Shown: positions 1 through 7,844, numbered from the stretch's first letter. The stretch is 8,898 nucleotides of DNA from Deltaproteobacteria bacterium (GCA_019314085.1 JAFCZZ010000100.1:1-8898); one strand, 5' to 3'. Translations and numbers: made by a program. Notes: a model not told the origin generated them from the letters alone.

Positions 1-432
1 TATCTCCAGAAATATCGAACTGCCGGCGGCCAGTTTTGCTTCCTCTTCAGTCAACAGTCCGGGATGAGCAAGTATGTCGATCGGCGCCTCCAGGGCGGCG
101 CGGTTCGTACCCGGCATAACCGGTTCTACAATGGTTTCGCCGTGGACTATAATGATCTTCGCCCCCAGGGTCCGTGCCTCATGAGCAAGGGAAGAAATAT
201 GGTCCGGGTGGACATGCGTAAGCTCTATGCCCGGAATGGCCTGCAGGGGACAGCTCTCCGATATCTTCTCGCAAACCGTTACAATCCGGGGAATGATAAA
301 ATCCAGATTTGAATGGTCGGCATGGTCGGTTATTGCAATCGCCCGGTATCCCTTTGCGACCGCCCTCCGTGCGAGCTCCGATGGAACCAGCTCACCATCA
401 CTGAAGATAGAATGTGTGTGCAAATCAATCAT
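1..432 (-). CDS. PHP-domain metal-dependent phosphoesterase, histidinol-phosphatase-like (3' part missing)
   Basis: The first 144 residues are visible, starting at the ATG complementary to 430-432; the frame is open to the left edge, so the C-terminus lies outside. The PHP fold's metal-ligand motifs are clear: HTHS at residues 5-8 followed by SDG at 11-13, ITDHAD at 34-39, a PGIEL segment with Glu70, His97 in IIIVHGET, and His123 in ILAHPG. PHP proteins hydrolyse phosphoesters with a multi-metal centre in the cytoplasm. This resembles small stand-alone proteins annotated as histidinol phosphate phosphatase domain-containing. Only part is visible, no his gene is nearby, and the real substrate is unknown. 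A CGAAGGG stretch (complement of 440-446) sits 7 nt before the start as ribosome binding site. The gene is divergent from lptF and shares a 167-bp intergenic region with it. Confidence 0.88.
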   Translation of the reverse strand, partial: MIDLHTHSIFSDGELVPSELARRAVAKGYRAIAITDHADHSNLDFIIPRIVTVCEKISESCPLQAIPGIELTHVHPDHISSLAHEARTLGAKIIIVHGETIVEPVMPGTNRAALEAPIDILAHPGLLTEEEAKLAAGSSIFLEI

Positions 433-534
433 GGACAATCCCTTCGAAAGGTGTATTTCTGACGGTGCCGCACATAATCCGTTCCATTACGACCGGTTTA
501 GCAGATTTAAAAATCAAGGTCAATCCAAGAAACA

Positions 535-565
535 TTGAAGCAAATGTGATTTGCTGTTATATACT
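535..565 (+). promoter_or_regulatory. Predicted sigma-70 promoter of lptFG
   Basis: TTGAAG at 535-540 serves as -35. The -10 is either TATATA at 558-563 (17-bp spacer) or TATACT at 560-565 (19-bp spacer). Transcription would start near 570-573, about 30 nt before the lptF ATG at 600. It lies in the divergent intergenic region (433-599), which holds no gene. For the leftward PHP gene I see only a weak candidate (TTGACC about 17 bp before TAAACC on the minus strand). Motif reading only. Confidence 0.5.
539..555. promoter_or_regulatory. Inverted repeat (possible operator) in the lptF promoter spacer
   Basis: AGCAAAT at 539-545 and ATTTGCT at 549-555 are perfect 7-bp arms around a GTG centre. 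The repeat fills the spacer between the predicted -35 and -10 of lptF, a position where a dimeric repressor would block polymerase. It is also upstream of the divergent PHP gene, so it could act on both. No regulator is identified. Confidence 0.4.
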
Positions 566-599
566 CCTCGTTATACCAACCCTAATCGAAAGACAGAAG

Positions 600-1757
600 A
601 TGCGCCGAATAGTAAACAGATACATCTTACGAGAGATCTCCATCCCCTTTTTCATGATCCTCTTCGTACTGACCTTTGCCCTCCTGATGGGGAAGATCCT
701 CCAACTCATGGATCTCATGATAAACAAGGGGATAGCCGTCACCGATATAGTAAAGCTTGTTCTCTATCTGATGCCCTCTTTTCTCATCATCACCATTCCC
801 GTATCACTCCTCATCTCCATACTGATAGGTCTGGGACGGCTCTCCCGCGACAATGAAATCATTGTGCTGAAGGCATCGGGCCTGAGCCTGTATCAGCTTA
901 TGCCGTCTGTTGTATTCGCCGCCCTGTGTGCCTTTGTCATAACCGCAGTCACCGGATTCTTTCTCGTTCCCTACGGAAACTTTGCGACCAAAAATCTCCT
1001 CTTTGACATAGCACAGCAAAAGGCAAGCATCGGTATCAAGGAAAGGGTCTTCAACGGCGATTTCGCCGGTATTGTCCTGTACGCCCAAGAGCTCCCTCCT
1101 CAGGAAGATTACATGAAGGGCGTCTTTATATCCGATAACCGTACACTGAAGGAACCAACCACGATAATCGCACAGAGGGGATACCTTGTCTCCGACCCCG
1201 AGTCCATGCGGGTAACTCTGAGACTGCAGGATGGGAGCATTCACACGGCGGATGCGGATGCGGCAACCTATAAGAAGGTAGACTTCGGTTCCTATGACAT
1301 AAACCTCGACCTGTCAACATCGATCAGAGGCAAAAACGGGATAATCACAAAGGACAGCAAGGAAATGTCACTCCCCGAGCTGATCAAAAAAAGCCATACC
1401 CCCGGCCTCGAAGAGGTGGACATGAAGGAGTTCATTATTGAAATCCACAAGAAGTTCACACTCCCCTTTGCCTGTCTTGTCTTCGGTATTATCGGGGTTC
1501 CGCTGGGGATCTCAAAACACCGAAGCGGGAAGTCACGGGGGTTTGTCATAGGTCTTATCGTTATCATGGTCTACTACGTCATCCAGATCGGCGGGGAGGC
1601 GCTGGGCGAAACCGGCATGCTTTCCCCGGCACTGGGCGCATGGATATCAAACACGATATTGGGGACCATTGGCGTATACCTGCTGATTACGGCTGAGAAG
1701 GAACGGCCCCTTATCCCTGACTTCATTCGGAACATCGGGGTGTGGACACGGACATGA
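600..1757 (+). CDS. lptF: LPS export ABC transporter permease LptF
   Basis: A 385-residue permease of the YjgP/YjgQ family, close to the usual length of 360-390. LptF pairs with LptG in the inner membrane and, driven by LptB2, extracts lipopolysaccharide and passes it to the periplasmic LptC-LptA bridge. Hydrophobic segments lie at about 12-36, 50-79 and 100-125, then a hydrophilic periplasmic jellyroll region to about residue 275, then three C-terminal segments beginning at FTLPFACLVFGIIG. The cytoplasmic coupling segment RLSRDNEIIVLKASG (80-94) matches the conserved ATPase contact. I chose ATG 600 because the family N-terminus begins with RYILREI a few residues later. The frame runs upstream to 414, but that would cross the predicted promoter. 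The ribosome binding site (AAGACAGAAG) is weak. The stop overlaps the lptG start as ATGA. Confidence 0.95.
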   Translation: MRRIVNRYILREISIPFFMILFVLTFALLMGKILQLMDLMINKGIAVTDIVKLVLYLMPSFLIITIPVSLLISILIGLGRLSRDNEIIVLKASGLSLYQLMPSVVFAALCAFVITAVTGFFLVPYGNFATKNLLFDIAQQKASIGIKERVFNGDFAGIVLYAQELPPQEDYMKGVFISDNRTLKEPTTIIAQRGYLVSDPESMRVTLRLQDGSIHTADADAATYKKVDFGSYDINLDLSTSIRGKNGIITKDSKEMSLPELIKKSHTPGLEEVDMKEFIIEIHKKFTLPFACLVFGIIGVPLGISKHRSGKSRGFVIGLIVIMVYYVIQIGGEALGETGMLSPALGAWISNTILGTIGVYLLITAEKERPLIPDFIRNIGVWTRT

Positions 1758-2833
1758 CTATTCTCGACAGATATATCCTCAAGGAATTTATAAAGATGTT
1801 CGCGCTGATCCTCGTCTCTCTCGCGGGGCTGTATCTGATCGTGGATTTTTTTGAACGGATACGGATGTTTTTGAGCAATCACGCCTCCCTGGGTCAGATG
1901 GCGTCCTATTTTCTCCTGACCCTGCCAATGATACTGTCTCAGATGATACCGATCGGCGTCCTGCTGAGCGCCCTCCTGTCGTTCGGAATCCTGTCGAAGA
2001 ACTGCGAGATAACGGCCATGAAGGCGAACGGCTTGAGCCTCTACCGTATATCGGTCCCGGTTATTGTCGTCTCCTTCGCGATCTGTATAGCGGCGTTTCT
2101 CCTGAGCGAGGTTATCACACCCTACACAAACCAGAGGGCCAAATATATCAAGCTTATCGAAGTGCAGAAGAGGGAAAAACTGGGCAGCTTCAAGCAGAAC
2201 GAAATATGGTACCGAGGGGAGAGGGGGATCTACAACTTTTCCATGTTCGATCCCCTGACAAACACGCTGAAGGGGATACGAATTCATTTCTTCGACCGCG
2301 AAATGAACCTCTCTCAGAGAGTTGACGCAAAGGAGGCGGTCTGGAAAGAAGGCAGGTGGCTATTCAAAGATCTGCTCGTAACAACCTTTAACCGGGACGG
2401 GGTCCCTTCAATCGAAAAGATACCATCCCGAATCATTGCCCTTTCGGAAAAACCTTCAGATTTTACGACCGTTCAGAAGGACACGGAAGAGATGGGACTC
2501 CTGGAACTGGGCAGGTTTACAAGAAAGCTACACTCGGAAGGATATGACACCATGCGGTATCGGACGGATATGCACGGCAAGATCGCGTTTCCGCTGGTAA
2601 GCGTCATCCTTGCAATACTGGGCATCTCCTTTTCGCTGAAATCGGAAAGGAGCGGAGGGATCGCTCAGAGCATCGGTCTGGGGATTGTCATTGGGTTTTC
2701 ATACTGGATCGTCTTCGCCTTCGCCATATCCCTGGGGCGCGCCGGAACCATACCACCCGTGATGGCGGCATGGGCCGCAAACGTGCTATTCGGCCTTGCA
2801 GCCACGGTTATGTTCATGCGCGTAAAGACGTAA
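1754..2833 (+). CDS. lptG: LPS export ABC transporter permease LptG
   Basis: A 359-residue permease, second half of the LptFG dimer. It starts LDRYILKEFIKMF, has N-terminal membrane segments at about 14-33, 50-80 and 98-120, a periplasmic beta-rich middle with FSMFDP and the typical AKEAVWKEGRWLF, then three C-terminal segments starting at GKIAFPLVSVILAILGISFSL. The coupling segment LSKNCEITAMKANGLS (80-95) contains the conserved Glu85. The ATG at 1754 overlaps the lptF stop (TGA 1755-1757), which implies translational coupling; an in-frame GTG at 1742 is possible but adds only four residues. The serine- and arginine-rich SLKSERSGG loop before the last helices is normal for the family. The gene converges on ahcY, with only the heptamer repeat array between them. 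lptA, lptB and lptC are not in the window. Confidence 0.94.
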   Translation: MTILDRYILKEFIKMFALILVSLAGLYLIVDFFERIRMFLSNHASLGQMASYFLLTLPMILSQMIPIGVLLSALLSFGILSKNCEITAMKANGLSLYRISVPVIVVSFAICIAAFLLSEVITPYTNQRAKYIKLIEVQKREKLGSFKQNEIWYRGERGIYNFSMFDPLTNTLKGIRIHFFDREMNLSQRVDAKEAVWKEGRWLFKDLLVTTFNRDGVPSIEKIPSRIIALSEKPSDFTTVQKDTEEMGLLELGRFTRKLHSEGYDTMRYRTDMHGKIAFPLVSVILAILGISFSLKSERSGGIAQSIGLGIVIGFSYWIVFAFAISLGRAGTIPPVMAAWAANVLFGLAATVMFMRVKT

Positions 2834-2849
2834 CCACTGAAAGGATTAT

Positions 2850-2944
2850 CTCCTTACTCCTTACTCCTTACTCCTTACTCCTTACTCCTTACTCCTTACT
2901 CCTTACTCCTTACTCCTTACTCCTTACTCCTTACTCCTTACTCC

Positions 2945-2945
<1 letters not shown>
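2850..2945. repeat. Heptanucleotide tandem array, 13 perfect CTCCTTA copies plus partial
   Basis: CTCCTTA repeats without error thirteen times from 2850 to 2940 (91 bp) and continues as CTCCT to 2945. The minus-strand unit is TAAGGAG, which contains the Shine-Dalgarno-like AAGGAG. The array fills almost all of the space between the convergent 3' ends of lptG (stop 2831-2833) and ahcY (stop codon 2945-2947, sharing the array's last T). The plus strand has no stop in any frame across the array, so it produces an artificial repeating peptide there. It contains no inverted repeat, so it is not a hairpin terminator. Perfect identity suggests recent slippage or expansion. Confidence 0.97.
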
Positions 2946-4260
<1,315 letters not shown>

Positions 4261-4302
4261 GGGAATCAACCGTTCTGGATGCAGGGCTTCGGCTCTTGAT
4301 TC

Positions 4303-5481
4303 CTACTCTTTATCCCCTGCCTCTTTCTTCAGCTTCTCCGTCATATCCGTTTTTTCCCACGGATACTGGTCCATGAACAGGGTCTTTGATATCTTACGGT
4401 AGATATCTCCATTGAGCAGGTCGAAGTGCTCTATCATCCCCTTGGGGGTAAGATCAAAGACCTTTTCCACGATACCTGACAACTCTTCATCCGGGATACG
4501 ACTCGTATTGAACGTGTTGACGTAGATGGACATCGGCTTCGCAACCCCTATGGCGTAGGCCAGCTGTACCGAACACCGGGTCGCAAGGCCTGCGGCCACA
4601 AGATTCTTGGCCACATAGCGCGCCCCGAATACGGCCGAACAGTCGACCTTCTCAGGCGACTTGTTCACCACCGCTCCCCCGCCAAGCTGCGCCCCGGGAT
4701 ATCCTCCATAGAGCTGGCAGACAAGTTTACGGCCGGTGACGCCGGAGTCGGCCGCGCTGCACGAGTGAACCGCCTGCCATTCGCCGGTGGGATTAAACAG
4801 GAATTCGGCCTTTTCGTTCACCCACTCCCCCAGGCTTTCAAAGGCTATCTTCTTCGCCGTCTCCTCGATCTCCTCATTTTCCGCCACATGGCGATAATCG
4901 ATGGCGTTCGACATCAGGACCTTCGAAACATGCGTCGGCTTGCCGTTCTTATCATAGTTCACCGTCACCTGCCCCTTGCCATCGGGGGCAAATATGGGAT
5001 TTCCGCAATCCTCAAAGGCCCGCATCATCCGGTTCACCAGGACATAGGTCAGGGGAAGCAATTCCGGGGTTTCATCACAGGCGTACCCATACATGATCCC
5101 CTGGTCTCCCGCACCGATCTCCTTATGTTTCCCCAGTTCGGCGCGTGTTCCCATATTGATATTGGGGGACTGAGGTATAATCGCGTTGAAGACGCCCAGC
5201 GAGTGGCCGTTCAGCCCCACCGCCGCGTCATTGTATCCCAGAGCCAACACCGTCTGGCGCAGGCTCTTCTCGATATCAATGTATATTCTCGTAGCGACCT
5301 CGCCGCCGACAATACAGAAGCCTTTCCCCAGGAATACCTCAAGACCACAATGAGGCATATTGTTTATATCCAATCCCGCCTTCTTTTCTTCATCCAGTAT
5401 CCGTGCGATGATATCCGCAGCAATGGTATCGGCCACGATGTCAGGATGCCCCACCTTGACCCCTTCAGATGTTATCTGCAT
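4303..5481 (-). CDS. metK: S-adenosylmethionine synthetase (methionine adenosyltransferase), divergent form
   Basis: A 392-residue cytoplasmic enzyme that makes S-adenosylmethionine from ATP and methionine, releasing phosphate and pyrophosphate. Length and order match bacterial MetK. Conserved ligands: His12 and Asp14 in GHPD, Glu48, Glu61 in IVGGE, Gln104 in QSPNIN, the GAGDQG motif (123-128), Asp245 and Arg251-Lys252 in the TGRK segment, Lys274, Lys278, Asp280, and YAIGVAKP (309-316). Two loops depart from the usual form: SEGVKVGHPD replaces SESVSEGHPD, and GGGAVVNKSPEKVDCS (267-282) replaces the GGGAFSGKDPTKVDRS type. Recalled E. coli contacts are otherwise kept, so it is probably active. 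The ATG lies within the end of the DUF502 gene (17-nt overlap) and has a GGGGGA site 6 nt upstream. ahcY follows in the same direction. There is no room for a riboswitch directly ahead of it. Confidence 0.93.
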   Translation of the reverse strand: MQITSEGVKVGHPDIVADTIAADIIARILDEEKKAGLDINNMPHCGLEVFLGKGFCIVGGEVATRIYIDIEKSLRQTVLALGYNDAAVGLNGHSLGVFNAIIPQSPNINMGTRAELGKHKEIGAGDQGIMYGYACDETPELLPLTYVLVNRMMRAFEDCGNPIFAPDGKGQVTVNYDKNGKPTHVSKVLMSNAIDYRHVAENEEIEETAKKIAFESLGEWVNEKAEFLFNPTGEWQAVHSCSAADSGVTGRKLVCQLYGGYPGAQLGGGAVVNKSPEKVDCSAVFGARYVAKNLVAAGLATRCSVQLAYAIGVAKPMSIYVNTFNTSRIPDEELSGIVEKVFDLTPKGMIEHFDLLNGDIYRKISKTLFMDQYPWEKTDMTEKLKKEAGDKE

Positions 5482-6127
5482 CTATTTCCCCCTTCTCGGG
5501 TATTATTTTCTGAACGTCTTCCGGCGAAACAATACCGCCCGATATGATAAGAGTGAATGCCTCCTCAACCGTCATATCAAGGCTGTTCGTGTCCGCCTCC
5601 GGCACCATGATGTAAAACCCCGACGTGGGGTTGGGCGTTGTGGGAACAAAGACATTCACACACTTCTGTGACGTCTTCGTTTGAACCTCTCCCCGGCTCA
5701 CACCGGTAACAAACGCTATTGAGTACAAGCCCTTCCGTGGATATTCGATCAGAACCGCTTTTTTGAAGCTCTGCCCTTTATCTTTGAATACGGCATCAAC
5801 AAGCTGTTTGAGTGCGTTATATATGCCCCTCACCAGAGGTATCTTACCCACCATCCTCTCGCCGAGGGAAACGAGCTTCTTGCCGAGATAGCTCTTCGTC
5901 ACCAGACCGACGGTAAAGATAAGAATCAGTGTAATGATCACACCGAGGCCCGGTATATGAAAGGAGAGCAACTGATCGGGATGAAACCGGGCGGGAATAA
6001 TTTTCACCAGGTTATCCATCATTCCGATGATGAGATGCAGGATATAGAGCGTCACCCCCACGGGAATAATGGCGGCTATTCCCGTCAGCAAAACACCTTC
6101 AATGCTTTTTCTGATCTTTTTTAACAT
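5465..6127 (-). CDS. DUF502 family inner-membrane protein
   Basis: A 220-residue protein of the DUF502 (COG2928) family, function unknown. It has two membrane segments at about 10-35 and 58-78, with a short stretch between them, and a soluble C-terminal domain. Family landmarks are the IPLVRGIYNALKQLVDAVF segment (97-114), VPTTPNPTSGF (161-171) and EEAFTLIISGGI (188-199). The start is the ATG at 6125-6127. There is an in-frame stop four codons upstream and only a weak ribosome binding sequence (an AAGG 15 nt away is too far). It is the first gene of the leftward unit, and its last 17 nt overlap metK, so the two are probably translated together. Whether it has a role in methyl metabolism or merely shares the transcript is not shown. 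Confidence 0.93.
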   Translation of the reverse strand: MLKKIRKSIEGVLLTGIAAIIPVGVTLYILHLIIGMMDNLVKIIPARFHPDQLLSFHIPGLGVIITLILIFTVGLVTKSYLGKKLVSLGERMVGKIPLVRGIYNALKQLVDAVFKDKGQSFKKAVLIEYPRKGLYSIAFVTGVSRGEVQTKTSQKCVNVFVPTTPNPTSGFYIMVPEADTNSLDMTVEEAFTLIISGGIVSPEDVQKIIPEKGEIDADNI

Positions 6128-6161
6128 CTTATCAAATGTTTACCTTCGAAGAACAGGAGGT

Positions 6162-6190
6162 CTTATATCAGAAAGCTTCCCCCACTGCAA
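6162..6190 (-). promoter_or_regulatory. Promoter of the DUF502-metK-ahcY unit (extended -10)
   Basis: On the minus strand TTGCAG (complement of 6185-6190), a 17-bp spacer and TATAAG (complement of 6162-6167) form a good sigma-70 promoter, with TG one base before the -10 (TGATATAAG). Transcription would begin near 6155, giving a leader of about 28 nt before the DUF502 ATG. The -35 lies in the T-rich tail of the panD terminator, so the two units are packed with no spare bases. Confidence 0.65.
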
Positions 6191-6219
6191 TAAAGAAGGC
6201 GGGGCACACGGCCCCGCCT
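6187..6219 (-). terminator. Rho-independent terminator of panCD
   Basis: A perfect 9-bp stem (AGGCGGGGC at 6197-6205, GCCCCGCCT at 6211-6219) encloses a 5-nt loop. On the minus strand it is followed by the T-rich TCTTTATTG, so it terminates leftward transcription leaving panD (stop at 6258). The plus-strand side lacks a T run. The sequence between the panD stop and the stem (6220-6257) shows nothing else. Confidence 0.85.
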
Positions 6220-6257
6220 GTCCCGGAGATTCCAGCCTATAGAAATCGCAAGATTAT

Positions 6258-6614
6258 CTATACATGTTTTTTTATTTTGTTTTTATCACCAAGCAGTACG
6301 CACTTCGGTCTCCAGCCTTTTATTGAATCCTCGTCAACCTGCACGTAACTCGCTATAATAATAAGATCATTTCTCGAAGCCTTTCGTGCCGCGGCCCCGT
6401 TCAGGCAGATAACGCCGGATCCTCGGGGACCCTTGATCACATAGGTGGAAAATCTCTCGCCGTTTGACACATTGTATATGTCAACCTGTTCATACGGGAG
6501 GAGATCAGCCGCATCCATAAGATCCTTGTCAATGGTTATGCTTCCCTCGTAGTGGAGATCGGCATCGGTAACAGTAGCCCTGTGAAGTTTTGATTTCAGC
6601 ATCGTTCTCTGCAT
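6258..6614 (-). CDS. panD: Aspartate 1-decarboxylase precursor
   Basis: A 118-residue proenzyme that decarboxylates L-aspartate to beta-alanine for pantothenate synthesis. It lines up without gaps on the E. coli N-terminus as I recall it: Lys9, His11, and YEGS at 22-25, where Gly24-Ser25 is the self-cleavage site that yields the N-terminal pyruvoyl group; Arg54 and Tyr58 in GERFSTY line the active site. NGAAAR (about 72-77) and the IIIASY strand follow. The start [12 protein letters not shown] matches the family's MxRTML beginning. AGGTGA lies about 6 nt before the ATG (complement of 6612-6614). The gene follows panC by 12 bp and is closed by the terminator at 6187-6219. This is a maturation-competent bacterial PanD with no missing key residue. 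Confidence 0.97.
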   Translation of the reverse strand: MQRTMLKSKLHRATVTDADLHYEGSITIDKDLMDAADLLPYEQVDIYNVSNGERFSTYVIKGPRGSGVICLNGAAARKASRNDLIIIASYVQVDEDSIKGWRPKCVLLGDKNKIKKHV

Positions 6615-6626
6615 CGTTTCACCTGC

Positions 6627-7481
6627 CTAAATAGTTTCTCCAAACACATAATTATCTATAAGCCGCGGCGTGCCTACCCAGACAGCCAGGGCCAGTACAG
6701 ATCTTTTCCCTTCAACGGATTCGACATCCACCATGGTCTCGACATCACAGATCTTGACATAATCGATTTTGGCACCCGGATGTCCCTCAATAAATCCTTT
6801 CACCTCTTGTAGTATCATGCCGGCATCCCGTTCCCCCCGGTCATACAGGTCCGCGGCATGTCTGAGTGAACGGCTCAGGCTCAGTGCGGCCTCCCGCTCA
6901 CCCTCTTTCAGATATGCGTTCCGGGAGCTCATGGCGAGGCCATCCGATTCCCTGACCGTCGGGATTCCGATAACCTCAATATCCATGTTGAGGTCGGCCA
7001 CCATTCTCTTTATCACGGTCAGTTGCTGAAAATCTTTTCTTCCAAAGACAGTTACATGGGGTTTGACGATATTGAACAGCTTTGCGCAGACGGTTGCCAC
7101 TCCCCTGAAATGGGTGGGCCTGGCCAAGCCGCAGAGATTTGTGGTTATATCTTCAACGTTTACGTAGGTATGGTAATTTTCAGGATACATCTGTGGGTTC
7201 GAAGGATAGAAGATAACGTCCACGCCGACATCCCTGGAAAGCCGTTCATCCCTCTCAAAATCTCGGGGATACTTGTCCAGATCTTCACCCGGGCCGAACT
7301 GCGTGGGGTTCACATATATGCTGGTAACTAGACAGTCCCCCCGCTTCTTCCCTTCTTCCATCAGTCTCAGATGTCCGTCATGGAGATATCCCATGGTAGG
7401 AACAAAGGCAATCCTTTTGCCCTGGAGCCTGAGAGCCTCTGAAAAGGCCTGCATGTCGCGCACTGTCGTAATAATTTTCAT
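6627..7481 (-). CDS. panC: Pantothenate synthetase (pantoate-beta-alanine ligase)
   Basis: A 284-residue cytoplasmic ligase that joins pantoate and beta-alanine, using ATP through a pantoyl-adenylate. The nucleotidyltransferase HIGH-like motif is PTMGYLHDGH (28-37). Further family motifs are VNPTQFGPGEDLDKYPR (57-73), RPTHFRGVATVCAKLFN (121-137, with Thr where Gly is usual), VFGRKDFQQL (145-154) and PTVRESDGLAMSSRNAYL (174-191), the last carrying the KMSKS-equivalent serine-arginine site. Length is normal. The start MKIITTVRDMQ fits the family. The nearest purine-rich site, GGGGGA, is about 12 nt before the ATG and directly follows the T run of the leader terminator. It is first in panC-panD, so beta-alanine synthesis and its use are co-expressed; panB is not in the window. 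Confidence 0.97.
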   Translation of the reverse strand: MKIITTVRDMQAFSEALRLQGKRIAFVPTMGYLHDGHLRLMEEGKKRGDCLVTSIYVNPTQFGPGEDLDKYPRDFERDERLSRDVGVDVIFYPSNPQMYPENYHTYVNVEDITTNLCGLARPTHFRGVATVCAKLFNIVKPHVTVFGRKDFQQLTVIKRMVADLNMDIEVIGIPTVRESDGLAMSSRNAYLKEGEREAALSLSRSLRHAADLYDRGERDAGMILQEVKGFIEGHPGAKIDYVKICDVETMVDVESVEGKRSVLALAVWVGTPRLIDNYVFGETI

Positions 7482-7501
7482 ACGTACAGTATTTCCCCCA
7501 C

Positions 7502-7533
7502 AAAAAAAGCCTCTCCGCTCTGAAACGGGAGGC
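7502..7533 (-). terminator. Intrinsic terminator in the panC leader (attenuator)
   Basis: On the minus strand GCCTCCCG (7533-7526), an 8-nt loop and CGG-A-GAGGC (7517-7509) form an 8-bp stem with one bulged A, followed by seven T (7508-7502). It lies upstream of panC (start 7481) and reads toward it, so it ends a leader transcript unless it is prevented from folding. Confidence 0.75.
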
Positions 7534-7606
7534 CTTGAAATCGCGCGCTATGCTGCCTTGGCTCTCTTCCGTCCCAGTCCATAAGCTATGGATCCAAGCG
7601 GACGAT
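7502..7606 (-). promoter_or_regulatory. Structured panCD leader, candidate pan RNA motif / attenuator
   Basis: The minus-strand leader from the predicted start near 7603-7606 holds a hairpin at 7570-7604. Its outer stem is CGTCC/GGACG, its asymmetric internal loop is GCTTGGA opposite CTG, and its inner stem is TCCATA/TATGGA with a GCT loop. It ends in the terminator at 7502-7533. GAGAGCC (7566-7560) can pair with GGCCTC (7534-7529), the terminator's 5' arm, with one bulged A, giving a possible antiterminator. Established knowledge: a conserved cis-regulatory 'pan' RNA is described upstream of panB/C/D operons in Chloroflexi, Firmicutes and Deltaproteobacteria. Position and lineage fit, but I have not tested the match to its consensus. 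Confidence 0.55.
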
Positions 7607-7609
7607 CTG

Positions 7610-7638
7610 CCTCTACCAGAAGCCTGTTACCCTGTCAA
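7610..7638 (-). promoter_or_regulatory. Predicted promoter of the panCD leader
   Basis: On the minus strand a perfect TTGACA (complement of 7633-7638) is followed after 17 bp by TAGAGG (7615-7610) with TG one base before it. The -10 is weak, which the extended TG may offset. Initiation near 7603 would start the transcript at the base of the leader hairpin, which supports this placement. Confidence 0.5.
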
Positions 7639-7660
7639 GGAATTTATGTATAAAAATTCA

Positions 7661-7715
7661 CTTTACACACTGCAGAAAGTTTATCTTTACAATAGCACAC
7701 ACATTCCTGTAAAAG
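7661..7715. repeat. Three copies of a CTTTACA motif upstream of the panC promoter
   Basis: CTTTACA occurs at 7661-7667 and 7685-7691 in the same orientation, 24 bp apart, and inverted as TGTAAAAG at 7708-7715. The second and third form an inverted repeat with a 16-bp gap. They lie just upstream of the panC -35 on the minus strand, where activator sites are common. In AT-rich DNA this may be chance. Confidence 0.25.
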
Positions 7716-7724
7716 ATCAATGCA

Positions 7725-7844
7725 CTATGGCTCTGTGCTTTCGGGTAAGTTATTTGCCAAACCGGCTATTGACAAAACGACGGAAGCAACTATTATAATA
7801 AGAAGATACACGAAGGCTTTAAGGGGTCCGGGTACAATTCCCAT
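7725..7844 (-). CDS. Possible small single-pass membrane protein (39 residues, unproven)
   Basis: From the ATG at 7842-7844 a 39-residue frame reads leftward. It has a short polar start (MGIVPGPLKAF), one strongly hydrophobic stretch (VYLLIIIVASVVLSIAGLA, about residues 12-30) and a polar tail ending NNLPESTEP. The glycine-proline N-terminus and compact helix look protein-like, and the frame continues upstream to 7922 without a stop. Against it, no ribosome binding site precedes the ATG (the upstream bases are TATTATAAT), and it is antisense to the predicted promoter of the 7882 gene, whose AT-rich boxes would themselves encode isoleucine and valine. If real, it would sit 87 nt ahead of the panC -10 in the same direction. 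I do not recognise a family. Confidence 0.25.
   Translation of the reverse strand: MGIVPGPLKAFVYLLIIIVASVVLSIAGLANNLPESTEP
7769..7799 (+). promoter_or_regulatory. Near-consensus promoter of the sigma-4-like gene
   Basis: A perfect TTGACA (7769-7774) is followed by TATTAT at 7791-7796 (16-bp spacer) or a perfect TATAAT at 7794-7799 (19-bp spacer). Transcription would start near 7803-7806, leaving an untranslated leader of about 75 nt. The palindrome TATTATAATA at the -10 (7791-7800) recurs at 7844-7853 in that leader. The 400-bp stretch 7482-7881 holds no confident gene; it contains this promoter, the panCD promoter and leader, and the low-confidence items listed separately. Confidence 0.6.

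Noticed and set aside
414..599. 62-codon N-terminal extension of lptF to an upstream ATG
   Set aside because: It crosses the predicted promoter and inverted repeat, has no family similarity, and ATG 600 gives the normal LptF N-terminus and length.
804..1244. Long antisense ORFs within lptF, lptG, ahcY, metK and panC
   Set aside because: They are low-complexity or unrecognisable translations in frames opposite strongly conserved genes and lack start signals; they are shadows.
1742..1753. GTG start for lptG giving four extra residues
   Set aside because: The ATG at 1754 forms a standard ATGA overlap with the lptF stop and fits the family N-terminus. The GTG has no better ribosome binding site, though it cannot be excluded.
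4303..4305. Pyrrolysine or other recoding at the metK TAG
   Set aside because: MetK ends at the normal family position, and panC, the sigma-4-like gene and the crotonase gene also end in TAG, so TAG is an ordinary stop here.
7540..7600. Signal recognition particle RNA
   Set aside because: The minus strand reads GACGGAAGAGAGCCAAGGCAG, loosely like the SRP core, but the GGAA is not in a hairpin tip, the conserved flanking core is missing, and the position before panC with a terminator fits a leader better.
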